From Clostridium sp. (lineage in GTDB: Bacteria > Bacillota > Clostridia > Clostridiales > Clostridiaceae): 48,103 bases of DNA. Both the position numbers and the translations under genes were made by a program. How positions within the stretch are numbered: the first letter of the stretch is position 1; each line of letters opens with the position of its first letter. The notes below the pieces were generated by a model that was not told where the DNA came from, searched no databases, and was given only the letters and a program-made list of their open reading frames with translations. The stretch covers positions 1 to 48,103 of the forward strand of contig JARLHR010000147.1 in NCBI GenBank assembly GCA_031292145.1, read 5' to 3'. Positions 1-10,006 of this stretch are shown here, one piece after another.

Positions 1-53
1 ATTTTTGGAGAAATTAAATATACAATAAAGCAGTTATCAAAAGGACAATCGAT

Positions 54-400
54 ATGGATACAAATACAGTCAGACTTCACCGGGTACTTAAGGCAAAACC
101 AGAAAAAGTATACAGGGCATTTCTTGATCCGGATGCTATGGACACAGCCATTCATTTGGCGGAGAATATTTAGAACTAGTACCAAACGAGCGAATTTGTC
201 ATACAGATAAATTTGATAATCCAAACATGAAGGGAGAAATGAAGACAACAATTGTATTTAAGCAGGTTTCCGTCGGGACAGAGATAAATATAGTTCAGGA
301 AGGAATACCTGAAGTAATTCCTGTGGAAGCATGTTACCTTGGATGGCAGGAATCACTTATGCTTCTTGCGAAGCTTGTTGAAGTGGAGATACCGGATTGA
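54..400 (+). pseudogene. Broken SRPBCC/AHSA1 domain gene
   Basis: Remnant of an AHSA1-type SRPBCC (START-like ligand-binding) protein. From the ATG at 54 the first frame reads through a typical N-terminus (VRLHRVLKAKPEKVYRAF, then DPDAM) and stops at about residue 39. A different frame then continues with GGEYLELVPNERI, DKFDNPNMKGEM, EGIPEVIPVE and GWQESL to a TGA at 398-400. These are the usual second-half motifs of the family. Intact members have roughly 40-45 more residues between the two halves, so an internal deletion with a frame change near 140-155 has destroyed the gene. It lies in the host flank, outside the integrated element. Confidence is high for the family and for inactivation. 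Confidence 0.8.
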
Positions 401-650
401 GTATAAGCATGGTTTGGGTTTCGTTATAGTCGGAGTGTTTATAGGAGTCGATTTGTTCTGCAAAGCGAGCAACCAGATCAGCTATAATTTTTTTTGCATT
501 ATCTTTCTGCACCAATCCCTCAGATAAATTACTTTTGGAGTTATAATTTAGGGGAATATTGGAGAAGGGGAAGAGGAGAGGAATAATTGTAACTAATATT
601 TTTAATTATTAAATTGATTTTACGGTTTTACAATTATCATGGGATGTTAA

Positions 651-2759
651 TTGAACAGTAAATCGGTTCTACAGATTATCCTAAGGAATATTTTCTTTCG
701 CACTAAACTAATCTTTTTATTACAATTTTTATTTTTTTACAATGGTGTTTTAGAGGCACAATGGGTACAAACCAATGGCCCCAGGATAGGTACATACATA
801 ACTTGTATCGCAACAAAAGGAGATGATATTTTTGCATGCAATGATGATGCTATATATCGTTCTAAAAATGCTGGGGCAAGCTGGGACATGTTAAATTTTG
901 GCCCTTCTTATCTTTATAGTATAACATCAATTGCTATCAGGGATAGCAATATTTATCTGGGGACTGATGGGGGTGGAGTATATCTATCAACAAATTATGG
1001 TACAAATTGGTCGCCCGTAAATAATGGTTTAGACTACCCATATGTATTTTCTGTAGCAGTTTGTGATACCGTTGTTTATGCAGGCACGCACCATAATGGA
1101 GGAGTGTATCGGACAGATAATAATGGAACTAGCTGGGCACTTGCGGGACTGGCTAATTATGGTGTTTGGTCTTTGGCTGTAAGCGGGACTACGATTTACG
1201 CAGGGACTGAATATGGAGTTTATTTTTCTGCAGATAGAGGAACAACCTGGCAGTCGATTAGTGAAGGCCTGCCTGATACTAATATCGTAATTAGCCTTGG
1301 AATAAGTGGCAGTAATATTTATGCTGGAACGTATAGAAAGGGATTATATGTTTCGACTAATAATGGAAATAGTTGGACAAAGTCCAATATAGCAATGGGA
1401 AATATTCGAGTAAATTCAATTAACATAAATGGTAATAATATTTTTGTAGGGACAGGTGTAGGTTTATATTGGTCTACTGATAATGGCACAACCTAGCAGA
1501 CCTTAAATAATTATCTTTCTAATTATTCTTTCCTGGGAATAGCATTTAGTGGCAATAATATTTACGCAGGTACCACTAATGGCATTTTCCTATCAACAAA
1601 TAGGGGAGGAAATTGGGAATTAGTTGGATTAATATATGGTTCTACTCAACGTCTTGGTGCCATCGGAAATAATATTTTTGCAGTTACTACAACAGACGGT
1701 TTGTATCGTTCAACAAATGAGGGAAAAAGCTGGGAACAATTTAATAATGGATTGCCTTTAACTTTTATTAATGATTTTATAATAAAAGGGGATATAATGT
1801 ATGCGTGTACAAATCAAGGTATGTTTCGTTCAACGGATATTGGTAACACCTGGGCTTTGGTATATAATAATTCCAATGATAATTATGTGAATACCCTTTA
1901 TGTAAAAGGTAATGATTTGTTTTTAGGTACTGATTATGGCAGGATATTTAAATCAACAGATAATGGAGCAAATTGGACTCAGATGTATAGCGGTTCACCG
2001 GATTCCCATGTGTCTTGTTTTGCTGTTAGTGGAAATAATATTTATGCCGGCACCTTTAAAGACGGTTTGTTGTTATCAACTAACAATGGAGGAAACTGGA
2101 ATCAAGTAGAAATTGGTTATCATAATTATGGCTATCATTATGTTTATATTCGGTCTTTAGCTATTAGCGGGAATTATATTTTTGCAGCTACGGACTCCGG
2201 AATTTTTCGCTCTACCGATGATGGAATTACCTGGGCTTCTGCTAATAACGGTTTATCTAGTCTTGGTATCGGTACATTTCTGGTTAATGGAACCAATATT
2301 TTCGTTTTGGCTAATGGTTTATATTTCTCTTCAGATTACGGCACAAATTGGCTCCCAATAAATGGAATTTTTGACAGATTCGGTTCTCTTGTTATAAGCG
2401 GTTCTTATATTTGGGCAGGGGCAGCAATTACGGGAATTTGGAAACGTCCACTTTCTGATGTAGTAGGTATATCTAAAGAAGTAAATCATATAACTAGGGA
2501 TTACACACTTTCTCAGAATTATCCTAATCCTTTTAATCCTAACACAGTAATAACCTATTCATTACAATCTTCTACGAATGTTAAACTAATTTTGTATAAT
2601 TCATTAGGGCAAATCGTAAAGGTACTTGAGAACGGATTTAAGAATGCGGGGATTTATTCTGTTAATTTTAATGCAGCTGATCTTCCGAGCGGAATATATT
2701 TTTATAGATTGGAGGCAGGACAGTTTTCTCAGGCTAAAAAGATGTTACTGTTGAAATAG
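651..2759 (+). pseudogene. Secreted BNR/Ycf48-like beta-propeller with T9SS sorting domain, in-frame nonsense codon
   Basis: Encodes an exported propeller-like protein. Residues about 1-36 (from a TTG start) form a signal peptide ending near LEAQW. Repeats of the type 'N-x-I-Y-A-G-T ... S-T-N-N-G-x-x-W' follow, as in BNR/sortilin-like propellers. The C-terminal ~85 residues are a type IX secretion sorting domain (NYPNPFNPNTVITYSL, then LPSGIYFYRLEAG, ending KKMLLLK). A TAG at 1494-1496 replaces the Trp codon expected in the NGTTW repeat motif. Reading continues in the same frame through 2759, so a single TGG-to-TAG change (or a sequencing error) splits the gene. Adhesion or surface display is inferred only. 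It belongs to the host flank. Confidence 0.8.
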
Positions 2760-3233
2760 GGGTACGTTCCTGCGGGGTGGCATGGACAGTTCATGGAATA
2801 TATATAGTAAGTGATTATAAATAAAGAAGTTAACACAAATTTCAGTATCGATTGTTACTCAGTGCTTACTCATTTGTTACTTGGTTGTTACTGAATTCAG
2901 TCCTGGCGGTTACTAAGTTGTTAGCTGGTTCAGTCTTGCGGGTGGGTGCTGTGTTAGTGCTGCGTTAGTGGAAAGGGGAAAGAAGTGGGGGGAATTGCGA
3001 TTTTGGGCTGAATTAGCACTTTCGGGGGTGCGGATATGGAAAAAGGGCGTATGTCATTTTGGCAGATGACCGGGAGGGAGTTCACATCTATTGAAGTAAA
3101 CTTGCAAGGTCGATGCGGGGAATATGCCAGCATTATACATATCATATACTTTGCATGCACTTATCATTGATTGTGAAAATGCCTTGCAGATACAGATATA
3201 AATTACCCTGCTTTAGTAATTAGGATATTAATG
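2760..3233. other. Host intergenic region up to the left att site
   Basis: No gene is supported here. The stretch 2850-2960 holds imperfect repeats of short units such as GTTACT and TTAGTG, which look like decayed low-complexity DNA. A 68-codon minus-strand frame at 2954-3160 has no recognisable protein character. Confidence 0.5.
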
Positions 3234-3251
3234 GTGGAGGTGGCGGGAGTC
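3234..3251. repeat. attL core: displaced 3' end of tmRNA
   Basis: The sequence GTGGAGGTGGCGGGAGTC is identical to 47976-47993 in the tmRNA gene. Just left of it, 3232-3234 (TGG) spells an encoded CCA on the minus strand. The displaced fragment therefore carries the original tmRNA 3' end, ACCTCCACCA. Right of the core the sequence changes to element DNA. Confidence 0.9.
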
Positions 3252-4193
3252 AACACTTTACAATTAAATGCTTTAATTTCAATAGTTTACAAAGCTGGAA
3301 AATTATTTCACACACAATTCACATATTTATTTAACAGTACTATCCACAAACTCGGCAGCATGTTAATATTAGTTATTAAATCTTTTTCATACAACCTCAA
3401 GTTAGACTCATTTTCTACATCCGTTTCTACTCTGGATTTTTAAGTATACTATGAAAATGCTAAATAGAATTTTAAGGGGGAAATGAATCCCAACCTTTAT
3501 ATAATTTATTTAGAAATAAGATTATCAGGACTATTACAGTAATCCCAATTCAAAGGAAACATTCTGCCGTTTTTTCTTTGCTTTACTTTCTTTCGATAAG
3601 GTAACTTTTATCTCATCGATATTTCTGACTAATTAGTTATATCTGCTTATTCCCCAATTTATCATTCTGATCCTTCAGATTGTCCACCTTGCTTGCTCTA
3701 AGATTAAGAACTCGTTTATTTTCTTTAATACCATCTTTAACCTCCTCAATGGTATAAAACAATTTCTTTCAGATCTACAAGCGTTCAGAAAATTAATTTC
3801 ATCCAGTTCTTTTAATAATATATCAAATTTGACCCAATGGCATTAATAATTCAATCTATTGCACTTTATTGAATTATTTATTCGTTAAATTATAGGAACA
3901 AACTTGGCCTGAAATAGAATAAAATAATGTATTGTGAATATTCATAACCACTTCTCAATTGTTTCTTAAAACTCCTTCAAATATTTAATTTTCCTTAACT
4001 TTTATCCTTTTTTTTTCTAATTTTAATATCGTTCTTCAAACAAATCTTAAATCGCTATTATTTGAATTAAGTCTCTGGAAGACAGGAATTTGAAAAATTG
4101 TAACCGATCTCTATTATATTCTCAATATAGATATTCAATAATTACATTGAAGTAACAAAAATTGTTACTGATATATTAAAGTTCCCCAAAAAT
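3252..4193. other. Left-end region without a recognisable gene
   Basis: About 940 bp of AT-rich DNA with frequent stops in all frames. A 70-codon frame at 3231-3443 starts inside the att core and has no protein-like character. Apart from the putative integrase arm site near 3307, nothing is recognised. It could contain decayed cargo or the promoter of the glycosyltransferase gene that follows. Confidence 0.5.
3307..3323 (+). repeat. Putative integrase arm-type site, left end
   Basis: A copy of the motif TTCACACACnATTCACA, here with A at the variable position. The same motif occurs at 47835-47851 beside the right att core and at 11847-11863 inside the element. Its position about 55 bp inside the left core suggests an arm-type integrase or Xis binding site. 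That role is inference from position and repetition. Confidence 0.5.
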
Positions 4194-4934
4194 ATGATAA
4201 CTATTTCTGCTATTATACCAGCACGTAATGAAAGCAAAACCATTGGTCGTGTAATTAAATCTGTGAAGGATAGTGCCGATGAAATCATTGTAGTGAATTC
4301 TTGTTCACAAGATAATACATCTCGGATTGCATCCGATTCGGGAGCAATTGTTATTGATACCAATATGCCTGGAAAAGATATTGCAATCAAAACAGGCATA
4401 AAGAATTCGACAGGTGAAATTTTGGTTTTTATTGATGCTGATTGGGAGAATCCAAATTCAAATATTTCAAAATTATTAGTCGATGGTCTTTTCTCTGATC
4501 CATCCGTTATTATTGCTAAAGGTTATTACGAAGAAATTCACAATTATTCTGAAAATGGAAGATTGACAGAATTGTGTGCAAAACCTTTACTTAAGATATT
4601 GATGCCAGAATTGTCGCACATAAAAAACCCGTTATCTGGAGAATTTGCAATTCGACGTAAAGATATAATCGATTTAGAATTTGCTCCTGGTTTCGCGGTT
4701 GATTTAGATATATTGATTCAATGTTCAAAAAAAGGTAAGGTTTGTCAGGTTAAATTAAATTCAAAAATTCATAAACATAGAAATTTATCGGAACTAGGCG
4801 AGGATGCAATTGGTATTATTACTACGATTTTTCAAAATTGTCAAACAATAGATAATAAAAAATATTTTAGTGATATTATAGAAAAGATAAGCTTTAAAAC
4901 AAAATTAACCGAAGCTCAATCCATCCAAGATTAA
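4194..4934 (+). CDS. Glucosyl-3-phosphoglycerate synthase-like glycosyltransferase (GT81)
   Basis: A GT-A fold glycosyltransferase of 246 residues. The N-terminal nucleotide-sugar half begins ISAIIPARNESKTIGRVI, with the metal-binding D81-A-D83 in FIDADWENP. The C-terminal half carries signatures of glucosyl-3-phosphoglycerate synthases: GRLTELCAKPLL, MPELSHIKNPLSGEFAIRR, FAPGFAVDLDILI and the HKHRNLSELG segment with the conserved His. Family members transfer glucose from an NDP-sugar to 3-phosphoglycerate. The real acceptor here is unknown. The length is shorter than typical GpgS (about 300), mostly by lacking extra C-terminal and N-terminal segments. It is the first gene of a small plus-strand pair with the dehydrogenase at 4989. 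It faces a minus-strand block that includes a HAD phosphatase, which could serve a GpgP-like dephosphorylation step. Confidence 0.8.
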   Translation: MITISAIIPARNESKTIGRVIKSVKDSADEIIVVNSCSQDNTSRIASDSGAIVIDTNMPGKDIAIKTGIKNSTGEILVFIDADWENPNSNISKLLVDGLFSDPSVIIAKGYYEEIHNYSENGRLTELCAKPLLKILMPELSHIKNPLSGEFAIRRKDIIDLEFAPGFAVDLDILIQCSKKGKVCQVKLNSKIHKHRNLSELGEDAIGIITTIFQNCQTIDNKKYFSDIIEKISFKTKLTEAQSIQD

Positions 4935-4988
4935 CTATTTCGTTTGTTCTCATTTTTTTGATTAATTCAAGATTGCAAGTATTTGTAT

Positions 4989-5909
4989 ATGAAAAATAAA
5001 TATAAAATTGGATTAATTGGCCTTGGAAGTTTAGGACAGCACATTGCTAAAAGGTTATTGATTGAATTTAACACTTTATTTGTTTATGACATTGATAGTA
5101 ATAAAATGGATATGTTATGTAAGGATGGAGCTTATAAAATTGAAAATTATGAACAGTCTCTAATATTATGTGATTTCCTTTTACTTGCCTTACCAAGCCC
5201 ATCATCTATTCTAGAAGTAGTAAATAAGATTTTTGTTCATCGCAACAATTATAATTCTAAAAAATATATTATTGATTTATCAACTAATTCACCGGCGATG
5301 GTAAATAAATTATATAGGTTTTGTAAAAAGAGAAACTGTGTTTACATTGATTCCCCTCTCACTGGTGGAGTTATGGGAGCGAAGCATGGCACAATGACTG
5401 CCATGATTGGGGCAGAAAAGGATGTCATTCCCATAATAAAACCTATACTAAAATCATTTTGTAAGGTAATTGTAAATGTTGGTCAAAGTGGGCATGGAAG
5501 TATGACTAAGTTATTACATAATATGTTAGGAGAAATTCAGGTATACGGAATTGCTGAGGCTTTTTGTTTTGCTGAAAGTCTTGGAATTGATTTAGACAAA
5601 TTTTATGAAGTTTTATCGAATGGTATGGCGACCTCTAAAATATTAACTGAATTATATGCGAATGGTGCTTTGATTGATAATTATGAAGCTCAAGCGTCAG
5701 TATTAACTGCTGAAAAAGATCAAAGATTGTTACTTGAGTTTGCTAAATCTAAAGGAGTGAAATTAACTTTTAGTAATATTGTGTATGCCCAAATTCTGAA
5801 ATTACTTAAGAAGGACCTTGGGGGGGATGATGTTACGTCGGCAGTGAAAATATATGAGAATTACTATGGTGTAAAAATAAAGAAACTCAATATAGTTAAA
5901 TCTAAGTAA
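4989..5909 (+). CDS. Beta-hydroxyacid dehydrogenase family (3-hydroxyisobutyrate dehydrogenase-like)
   Basis: An NAD(P)-dependent oxidoreductase of about 306 residues. The Rossmann nucleotide-binding loop is at the N-terminus (IGLIGLGSLGQHIAKRL). The substrate-binding motif DSPLTGGVMGAKHGTM and the catalytic-lysine helix GSMTKLLHNML follow in the usual order, with an all-alpha C-terminal dimerisation half. Such enzymes oxidise short beta-hydroxyacids or reduce tartronate semialdehyde or succinic semialdehyde, so a glycerate-like substrate would fit the neighbouring glucosylglycerate-type transferase. That link is inference. I chose the ATG at 4989 over a TTG two codons upstream. It lies 54 bp after the glycosyltransferase and converges with the minus-strand genes. 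Confidence 0.85.
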   Translation: MKNKYKIGLIGLGSLGQHIAKRLLIEFNTLFVYDIDSNKMDMLCKDGAYKIENYEQSLILCDFLLLALPSPSSILEVVNKIFVHRNNYNSKKYIIDLSTNSPAMVNKLYRFCKKRNCVYIDSPLTGGVMGAKHGTMTAMIGAEKDVIPIIKPILKSFCKVIVNVGQSGHGSMTKLLHNMLGEIQVYGIAEAFCFAESLGIDLDKFYEVLSNGMATSKILTELYANGALIDNYEAQASVLTAEKDQRLLLEFAKSKGVKLTFSNIVYAQILKLLKKDLGGDDVTSAVKIYENYYGVKIKKLNIVKSK

Positions 5910-5926
5910 TATCATAAAGTGGTGGT

Positions 5927-6586
5927 TTATAACTTTTTCATTTTACAAATAAACCAATAATTGCCTTCCAAAAAGTCAGTAATTGAATAATGCCATGCTC
6001 TACCTATTTTTTCCAAATCTGAAAAGTCAAAAAACCTTTTAGGTAATTTAATATGGTCTTTTTCCGATATTTTCCTCTCAATCTTTTGTAATTCCTTAGT
6101 GGAATGTTTTATTTTATGTTTTGCTCCCCATAATGAATCAACAATTATAATAGAATCTATCCCGGATATTTTTTGGAATAATTCAGATATTGTAGAATCT
6201 GAGAAATGAGAAAGGAAGAAGGAAAAGAAAACACATTCTACTCTGGAAAGAATTGATTTAGATATGTGATAATCTTCATCAAATATATTTTTACATATTG
6301 GAATGATTTTTTTGTCTTTAGGCGAAAAAAAGAGGGCCTTTTTATTAACTTCAAGCGCATAATAATGATTTATTTTATTCGCAAATAAAGGGAACCATTG
6401 ACAATTTCCACAACCAATATCAATAATGTCTCCGTGCATTTTTAATTTCTTAATAAATTTTGAAATCATTATTCGATCATCAGATATTCCTTTATTATTT
6501 TCAATTATCGTTTTTTGATAATGTAAGTATTCTTTGGCATAATATTTTTGGACTTCTTTATTAAGCATTTCGTTAATATCTTTCAT
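5927..6586 (-). CDS. Class I SAM-dependent methyltransferase
   Basis: A 219-residue protein. The SAM-binding motif I is DIIDIGCGNCQWFPLFA (about residues 53-69), followed by an acidic end of strand 2 (YALEVNKKALFF) and a FFSFFLSHFSD segment at the motif IV/V position, where the His-rich loop suits small-molecule methylation. A long helical stretch and a C-terminal W-Y-x-x-x-D-F-x-E-G-x-Y-W-F segment resemble small-molecule methyltransferases acting on nucleotides or sugars. The substrate is not identifiable. It is the last gene of the minus-strand modification block and is convergent with the dehydrogenase (17-bp gap). The kinase gene upstream is separated by 19 bp, suggesting one transcript. 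Confidence 0.7.
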   Translation of the reverse strand: MKDINEMLNKEVQKYYAKEYLHYQKTIIENNKGISDDRIMISKFIKKLKMHGDIIDIGCGNCQWFPLFANKINHYYALEVNKKALFFSPKDKKIIPICKNIFDEDYHISKSILSRVECVFFSFFLSHFSDSTISELFQKISGIDSIIIVDSLWGAKHKIKHSTKELQKIERKISEKDHIKLPKRFFDFSDLEKIGRAWHYSITDFLEGNYWFICKMKKL

Positions 6587-6605
6587 ATCTTATTTCCCTT
6601 ATATT

Positions 6606-7127
6606 TTATTTGCCTTTGAGTAAATATTTTATTTCTTCAGCAATTTGATTCAAATCCATATAATTAATGCTCTCTTTTGATATTATTTTTGTGTTTATTC
6701 TCTTGCTCCATAACTTTTCGATATCCCCTCGTCGTAACCTGTTATCTGTTTTGTCAATTAATGTTTCAACATTATTTAGATGTTTAGGAAAAGGGATGTC
6801 CCATATCCTAGTTTTCAATCTTGATCTACAAATATCTTTGGGTGTAACAAGTTTAATGCAAATGATTTCTTCATCACTTTTACATATAAAAGAAAATAAT
6901 TTCTTCGAAAATCTCCCGACACCCAGACATTCTATAAATTGATTCTTATTGATTTCAATATCTTCTAGAAAATGTTTCTTTGCCGTTAATTCATTTTTAT
7001 ATGATCCATTTCCATATTTTCTTCGGTAATCATCAATGGAAATATCCGGCCAGGAGATATCTTCTTTAAGTTTTTGCAATAAGGTTGTCTTGCCAGATGC
7101 AATGTTCCCGAATAATAAGATTTTCAT
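6606..7127 (-). CDS. P-loop small-molecule (nucleotide-type) kinase
   Basis: A 173-residue P-loop kinase. The Walker A is at the extreme N-terminus (ILLFGNIASGKTTLLQKL, G7 to T14). A DISIDDYRRKYG segment follows, typical of adenylate kinase-like and nucleoside kinase-like folds where the Asp contacts the substrate. The lid-like region has several Arg/Lys (SRLKTRIWD, TDNRLRRGDIEKLW). The length matches single-domain small-molecule kinases. It probably phosphorylates a nucleoside, nucleotide or sugar made by the cluster. Spacing is 28 bp after the nucleotidyltransferase gene and 19 bp before the methyltransferase. Confidence 0.7.
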   Translation of the reverse strand: MKILLFGNIASGKTTLLQKLKEDISWPDISIDDYRRKYGNGSYKNELTAKKHFLEDIEINKNQFIECLGVGRFSKKLFSFICKSDEEIICIKLVTPKDICRSRLKTRIWDIPFPKHLNNVETLIDKTDNRLRRGDIEKLWSKRINTKIISKESINYMDLNQIAEEIKYLLKGK

Positions 7128-7155
7128 AAATATTTATATGCATTTGTGAAGTGAT

Positions 7156-8019
7156 TTAACTTAATAGTTTATGTTCTTCATGATTTAGTTGCTTGATAAC
7201 CCAATCCTGAACAGAGGCTTCTGTACTATCTTTTAACAAAACCGAAAGTGATCGTATTATTTTAATTAGTTGAATCGTTTTTTGAGTAATGTCTTTTGAA
7301 TCATAGACAGCAACTGTATTAATTAGCTGCATATTTATTTCACTAGGTAGCACTTCTTCAATGTCTCTATCAACTCTTCCAAGAAAATCATTATCCTTAA
7401 TTATTTTAATGCGAATTATCTGCATAACATATCTTCTTAATACATTTAATTGCTCAAGAGAATTCCATAAATGGCCTCTTGAAAGGTTTTTGTCAATTTT
7501 TTTAAGGGTATGTATTGCCATCGAAAAAGGATTTGACTTTAAAAAGGGTTGTTTACTATATGTGGGGTTGCTCATTTGTGAGGTTCGATATTTATTAATT
7601 AAATTAAGCTTATCAAATAATATAAAGCCATTTGGCTCCCAAAAAAATTTATCTGCATTTCTTGAATCCACCATACAAATATCAATACAAAAGTCAAGAT
7701 CTTCTTTATAGAATATTGTTTTGAGATTCCCTGTCCAAGGGAATGAGCCTTGATTGATAAGAACATCTACATCAGCAATTTTATGCATAATATTGGTTAA
7801 TTGTTTATTGAAATAATGAACATCGTCTAATAAGCAAAATAAATCTATATCTGATTTATTTATATTATCCTTGTAGGAGAGTGAACCGCCAAGAAGGGCA
7901 CCTTGAACGTATTTATTGTTTAATAAAAAGTTTGATACTTCAAAAAACTTTTCTTTTCTGAAGTTATTAAGTTTAGAAATATTTTGGGGAATAATTATTT
8001 TCGATAATTGCCGTGCCAT
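7156..8019 (-). CDS. Nucleotidyltransferase-fold protein (pol-beta superfamily)
   Basis: A 287-residue protein. The nucleotidyltransferase core is seen as GALLGGSLSYKDNINKSDIDLFCLL (quoted in part; GGS at 44-46, metal-binding D57 and D59), with the third acidic residue in DFCIDICMV (D113). A long helical C-terminal half follows, as in aminoglycoside-type and MNT-type enzymes. Such proteins transfer NMP groups to small molecules or proteins. With no HEPN partner adjacent, it is not a classic MNT/HEPN toxin-antitoxin pair. In this cluster it could activate a sugar or nucleotide. It sits between the PRTase-CE gene and the kinase on the same strand, with an 83-bp gap upstream. Confidence 0.7.
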   Translation of the reverse strand: MARQLSKIIIPQNISKLNNFRKEKFFEVSNFLLNNKYVQGALLGGSLSYKDNINKSDIDLFCLLDDVHYFNKQLTNIMHKIADVDVLINQGSFPWTGNLKTIFYKEDLDFCIDICMVDSRNADKFFWEPNGFILFDKLNLINKYRTSQMSNPTYSKQPFLKSNPFSMAIHTLKKIDKNLSRGHLWNSLEQLNVLRRYVMQIIRIKIIKDNDFLGRVDRDIEEVLPSEINMQLINTVAVYDSKDITQKTIQLIKIIRSLSVLLKDSTEASVQDWVIKQLNHEEHKLLS

Positions 8020-8102
8020 TGATCCTGCTTGAATTGTTATTATAAATTATTATTGGAGATTGTATTAAATATTTCATCTGTTTTAATTCTATCAATATAT
8101 CT

Positions 8103-10001
8103 TTATTTTCTGGGTAATAATTCAATCCACCTGGATATTATTTTCTTATATTCAAATAGTTTGATTTTATTATTATAATAGATGATTTCAATCTTATGGA
8201 TTAATGAATCTTCAAAATCGGTAGGTGAAATATTTTTATTAAAGTTTTGTAAGAAAACTAGGAGTTCTGATTTATTATCTGAGAGAATTAAAGAAGTAAT
8301 GCAAAATATGATTACAGATGGTTGATTGGGCTTCTCTTGTTGGTATCCAAATATTCTTTTTCTAAATTTTTCAATTTCCTCTTCTATATTATTCCCATGT
8401 AGTCGTTTTAATACAATGCATTTATAACATTGAGACCACCAGGTATCATTAATGTTAATCGAAAGGTTAAAAGCCGAAAGTGCCTGAGTAAGATTGGCAA
8501 GATTATTCGTATCCCTATTGGCCCACCACATGTCCAGATGCCATCTTCCTAGCAAATAATAATAATGCGATGAATTCTTTTGGGAGGCAGGAACATGATT
8601 TAAATGTTGTCGTATATTTTTAACCGCAAGGCTAAACTTAGTCCTATCATTCCGATATTCATGTGTCTCTCTTAGGCTACTTTCAAATAGTACAAATCTG
8701 CAAATTGCTTTTTGTTCGTCGTCAAGTTCGGTGTCATCTAGACCCTCAATTATTTCAGTAATTCTTACCCAATTTTTATCACGCATATTATATCGTAAAA
8801 CATGCTTTAATATTTTAGGCTGCGCACCATATTTATCATAATAAACCTCAGCTTTATTTAATCCTTCTCGAAAATCGTCATTCTCATAAAGAGTTTGTAA
8901 TTCATAAGCAATTGAATCATAGCAAGGCTCATCTAATTTATCTTCCGGCTTAGAGTAGAATTTGGTTTTTGGCAATATTTTTTTTGTTCGGGGAATTAAT
9001 TCTTTCCAATCAATTATTTTATTATTAAAGAATATTTTACCGTTTTGCCAAAGAGAAGTTAAAGTAATAGAGGGGACATTACTGTCTGACATAATTATTC
9101 TGCATAAATTACCATACCCGAGGGCCCTGCTGAAATATTTATGCTCTTCCCAGTTACCTTCTTTCGCCCTCAATAATAACTCTCCTATCGATTTAAGGAT
9201 TTTATAGAATTCTGTCAGTTCTGAATAATTTTTCCCGTGATAAATTGATCTGTTATTTAATTTTCCTGATGCAGATTCTTCAATTTTTTCTTGTTCATCT
9301 TTATCTCCGAACACACTGTCGTTTTTATTTGTTGTATAGTGTTTATGAATATTAATATTTAGACCCAATTCTCTTTTAAGCCTATTTTCAACCTTTATAA
9401 TACCTTCATCAAATGTCAGGTAATAAAACAAGTGGATTTCTGACTTTTTTAATTTTCTGATCTGGCTGGGGTTTAGTTTTGTTCTTGAATTTATTTCGTC
9501 ATTAATTTCGCCATCGGGTAAAGTCTTATTTAGTAAAGCGTAAAATATAGCAACCAACTGACCGCCACTATTTAAAAAATCATCAAATAGTAGAATGTTA
9601 GTTTTATTATAGTTGGGTAATTTGTCCAATAGTTCTGTTAGAGAAGGGAAATAATGTTTATGTTTATGAAGTTTCGAAGTGATTTTGAATGAACTCTCAT
9701 TTGGCTCTCCAAGCGATGCAATAAAAGATGAATCAAGCGAAATTAAATGTGAAGCTTCTTTTATTGTTTTATCTGTAATATCATCAAATGATAGAAACTC
9801 AATATTTTCTATTAGATGCAGAGGTAATTCTAAATCCTTAAATCCAACTTCATCAAAATTTTTCAACCATCCTATAACTCTTGACTTTGCTTTAATAATG
9901 CCAATTTTTTGAGCATCGATCTCAAAATCTTTCAACCGGTCCGATATTAAATGAATTCTTTTCTCGTTTTTATCAATGAAATTATTAAAAAGCTTTGACA
10001 T
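8103..10001 (-). CDS. PRTase-CE domain protein with TPR-like C-terminus
   Basis: A 632-residue protein. The N-terminal ~330 residues match the PRTase-CE group, predicted conflict-system phosphoribosyltransferases. It has an alpha-helical lead ending in a GWLKNFD segment, an SLGEPNESS loop, then the PRPP-binding loop NILLFDDFLNSGGQLVAIF with paired Asp and GG. The domain closes with the family ending NVPSITLTSLWQNGK and a Trp-containing strand (IIDWKELIPR). Residues about 360-630 are helical repeats (YYLLGRWHLDMWWANR, ALSAFNLSININDTWWSQCYK), a TPR/TRAF-binding-like sensor or scaffold. The membrane protein gene upstream ends only 5 bp away, so the two are probably translated together. The PRTase-CE identity is from remembered family features; enzymatic activity is unproven. 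Confidence 0.75.
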   Translation of the reverse strand: MSKLFNNFIDKNEKRIHLISDRLKDFEIDAQKIGIIKAKSRVIGWLKNFDEVGFKDLELPLHLIENIEFLSFDDITDKTIKEASHLISLDSSFIASLGEPNESSFKITSKLHKHKHYFPSLTELLDKLPNYNKTNILLFDDFLNSGGQLVAIFYALLNKTLPDGEINDEINSRTKLNPSQIRKLKKSEIHLFYYLTFDEGIIKVENRLKRELGLNINIHKHYTTNKNDSVFGDKDEQEKIEESASGKLNNRSIYHGKNYSELTEFYKILKSIGELLLRAKEGNWEEHKYFSRALGYGNLCRIIMSDSNVPSITLTSLWQNGKIFFNNKIIDWKELIPRTKKILPKTKFYSKPEDKLDEPCYDSIAYELQTLYENDDFREGLNKAEVYYDKYGAQPKILKHVLRYNMRDKNWVRITEIIEGLDDTELDDEQKAICRFVLFESSLRETHEYRNDRTKFSLAVKNIRQHLNHVPASQKNSSHYYYLLGRWHLDMWWANRDTNNLANLTQALSAFNLSININDTWWSQCYKCIVLKRLHGNNIEEEIEKFRKRIFGYQQEKPNQPSVIIFCITSLILSDNKSELLVFLQNFNKNISPTDFEDSLIHKIEIIYYNNKIKLFEYKKIISRWIELLPRK

Positions 10002-10006
10002 AATAA

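Noticed and set aside
339-527. 62-codon plus-strand frame
   Set aside because: It overlaps the SRPBCC pseudogene in another frame and has no protein-like character.
2954-3160. 68-codon minus-strand frame in host flank
   Set aside because: It has low complexity and no recognisable motifs.
3231-3443. 70-codon frame starting in the att core
   Set aside because: The start codon lies in the tmRNA-derived repeat, the product is unrecognisable, and no ribosome site is visible.
7156-8019. MNT/HEPN toxin-antitoxin pair
   Set aside because: The nucleotidyltransferase has no adjacent HEPN gene; the HEPN gene is 13 kb away with a different partner.
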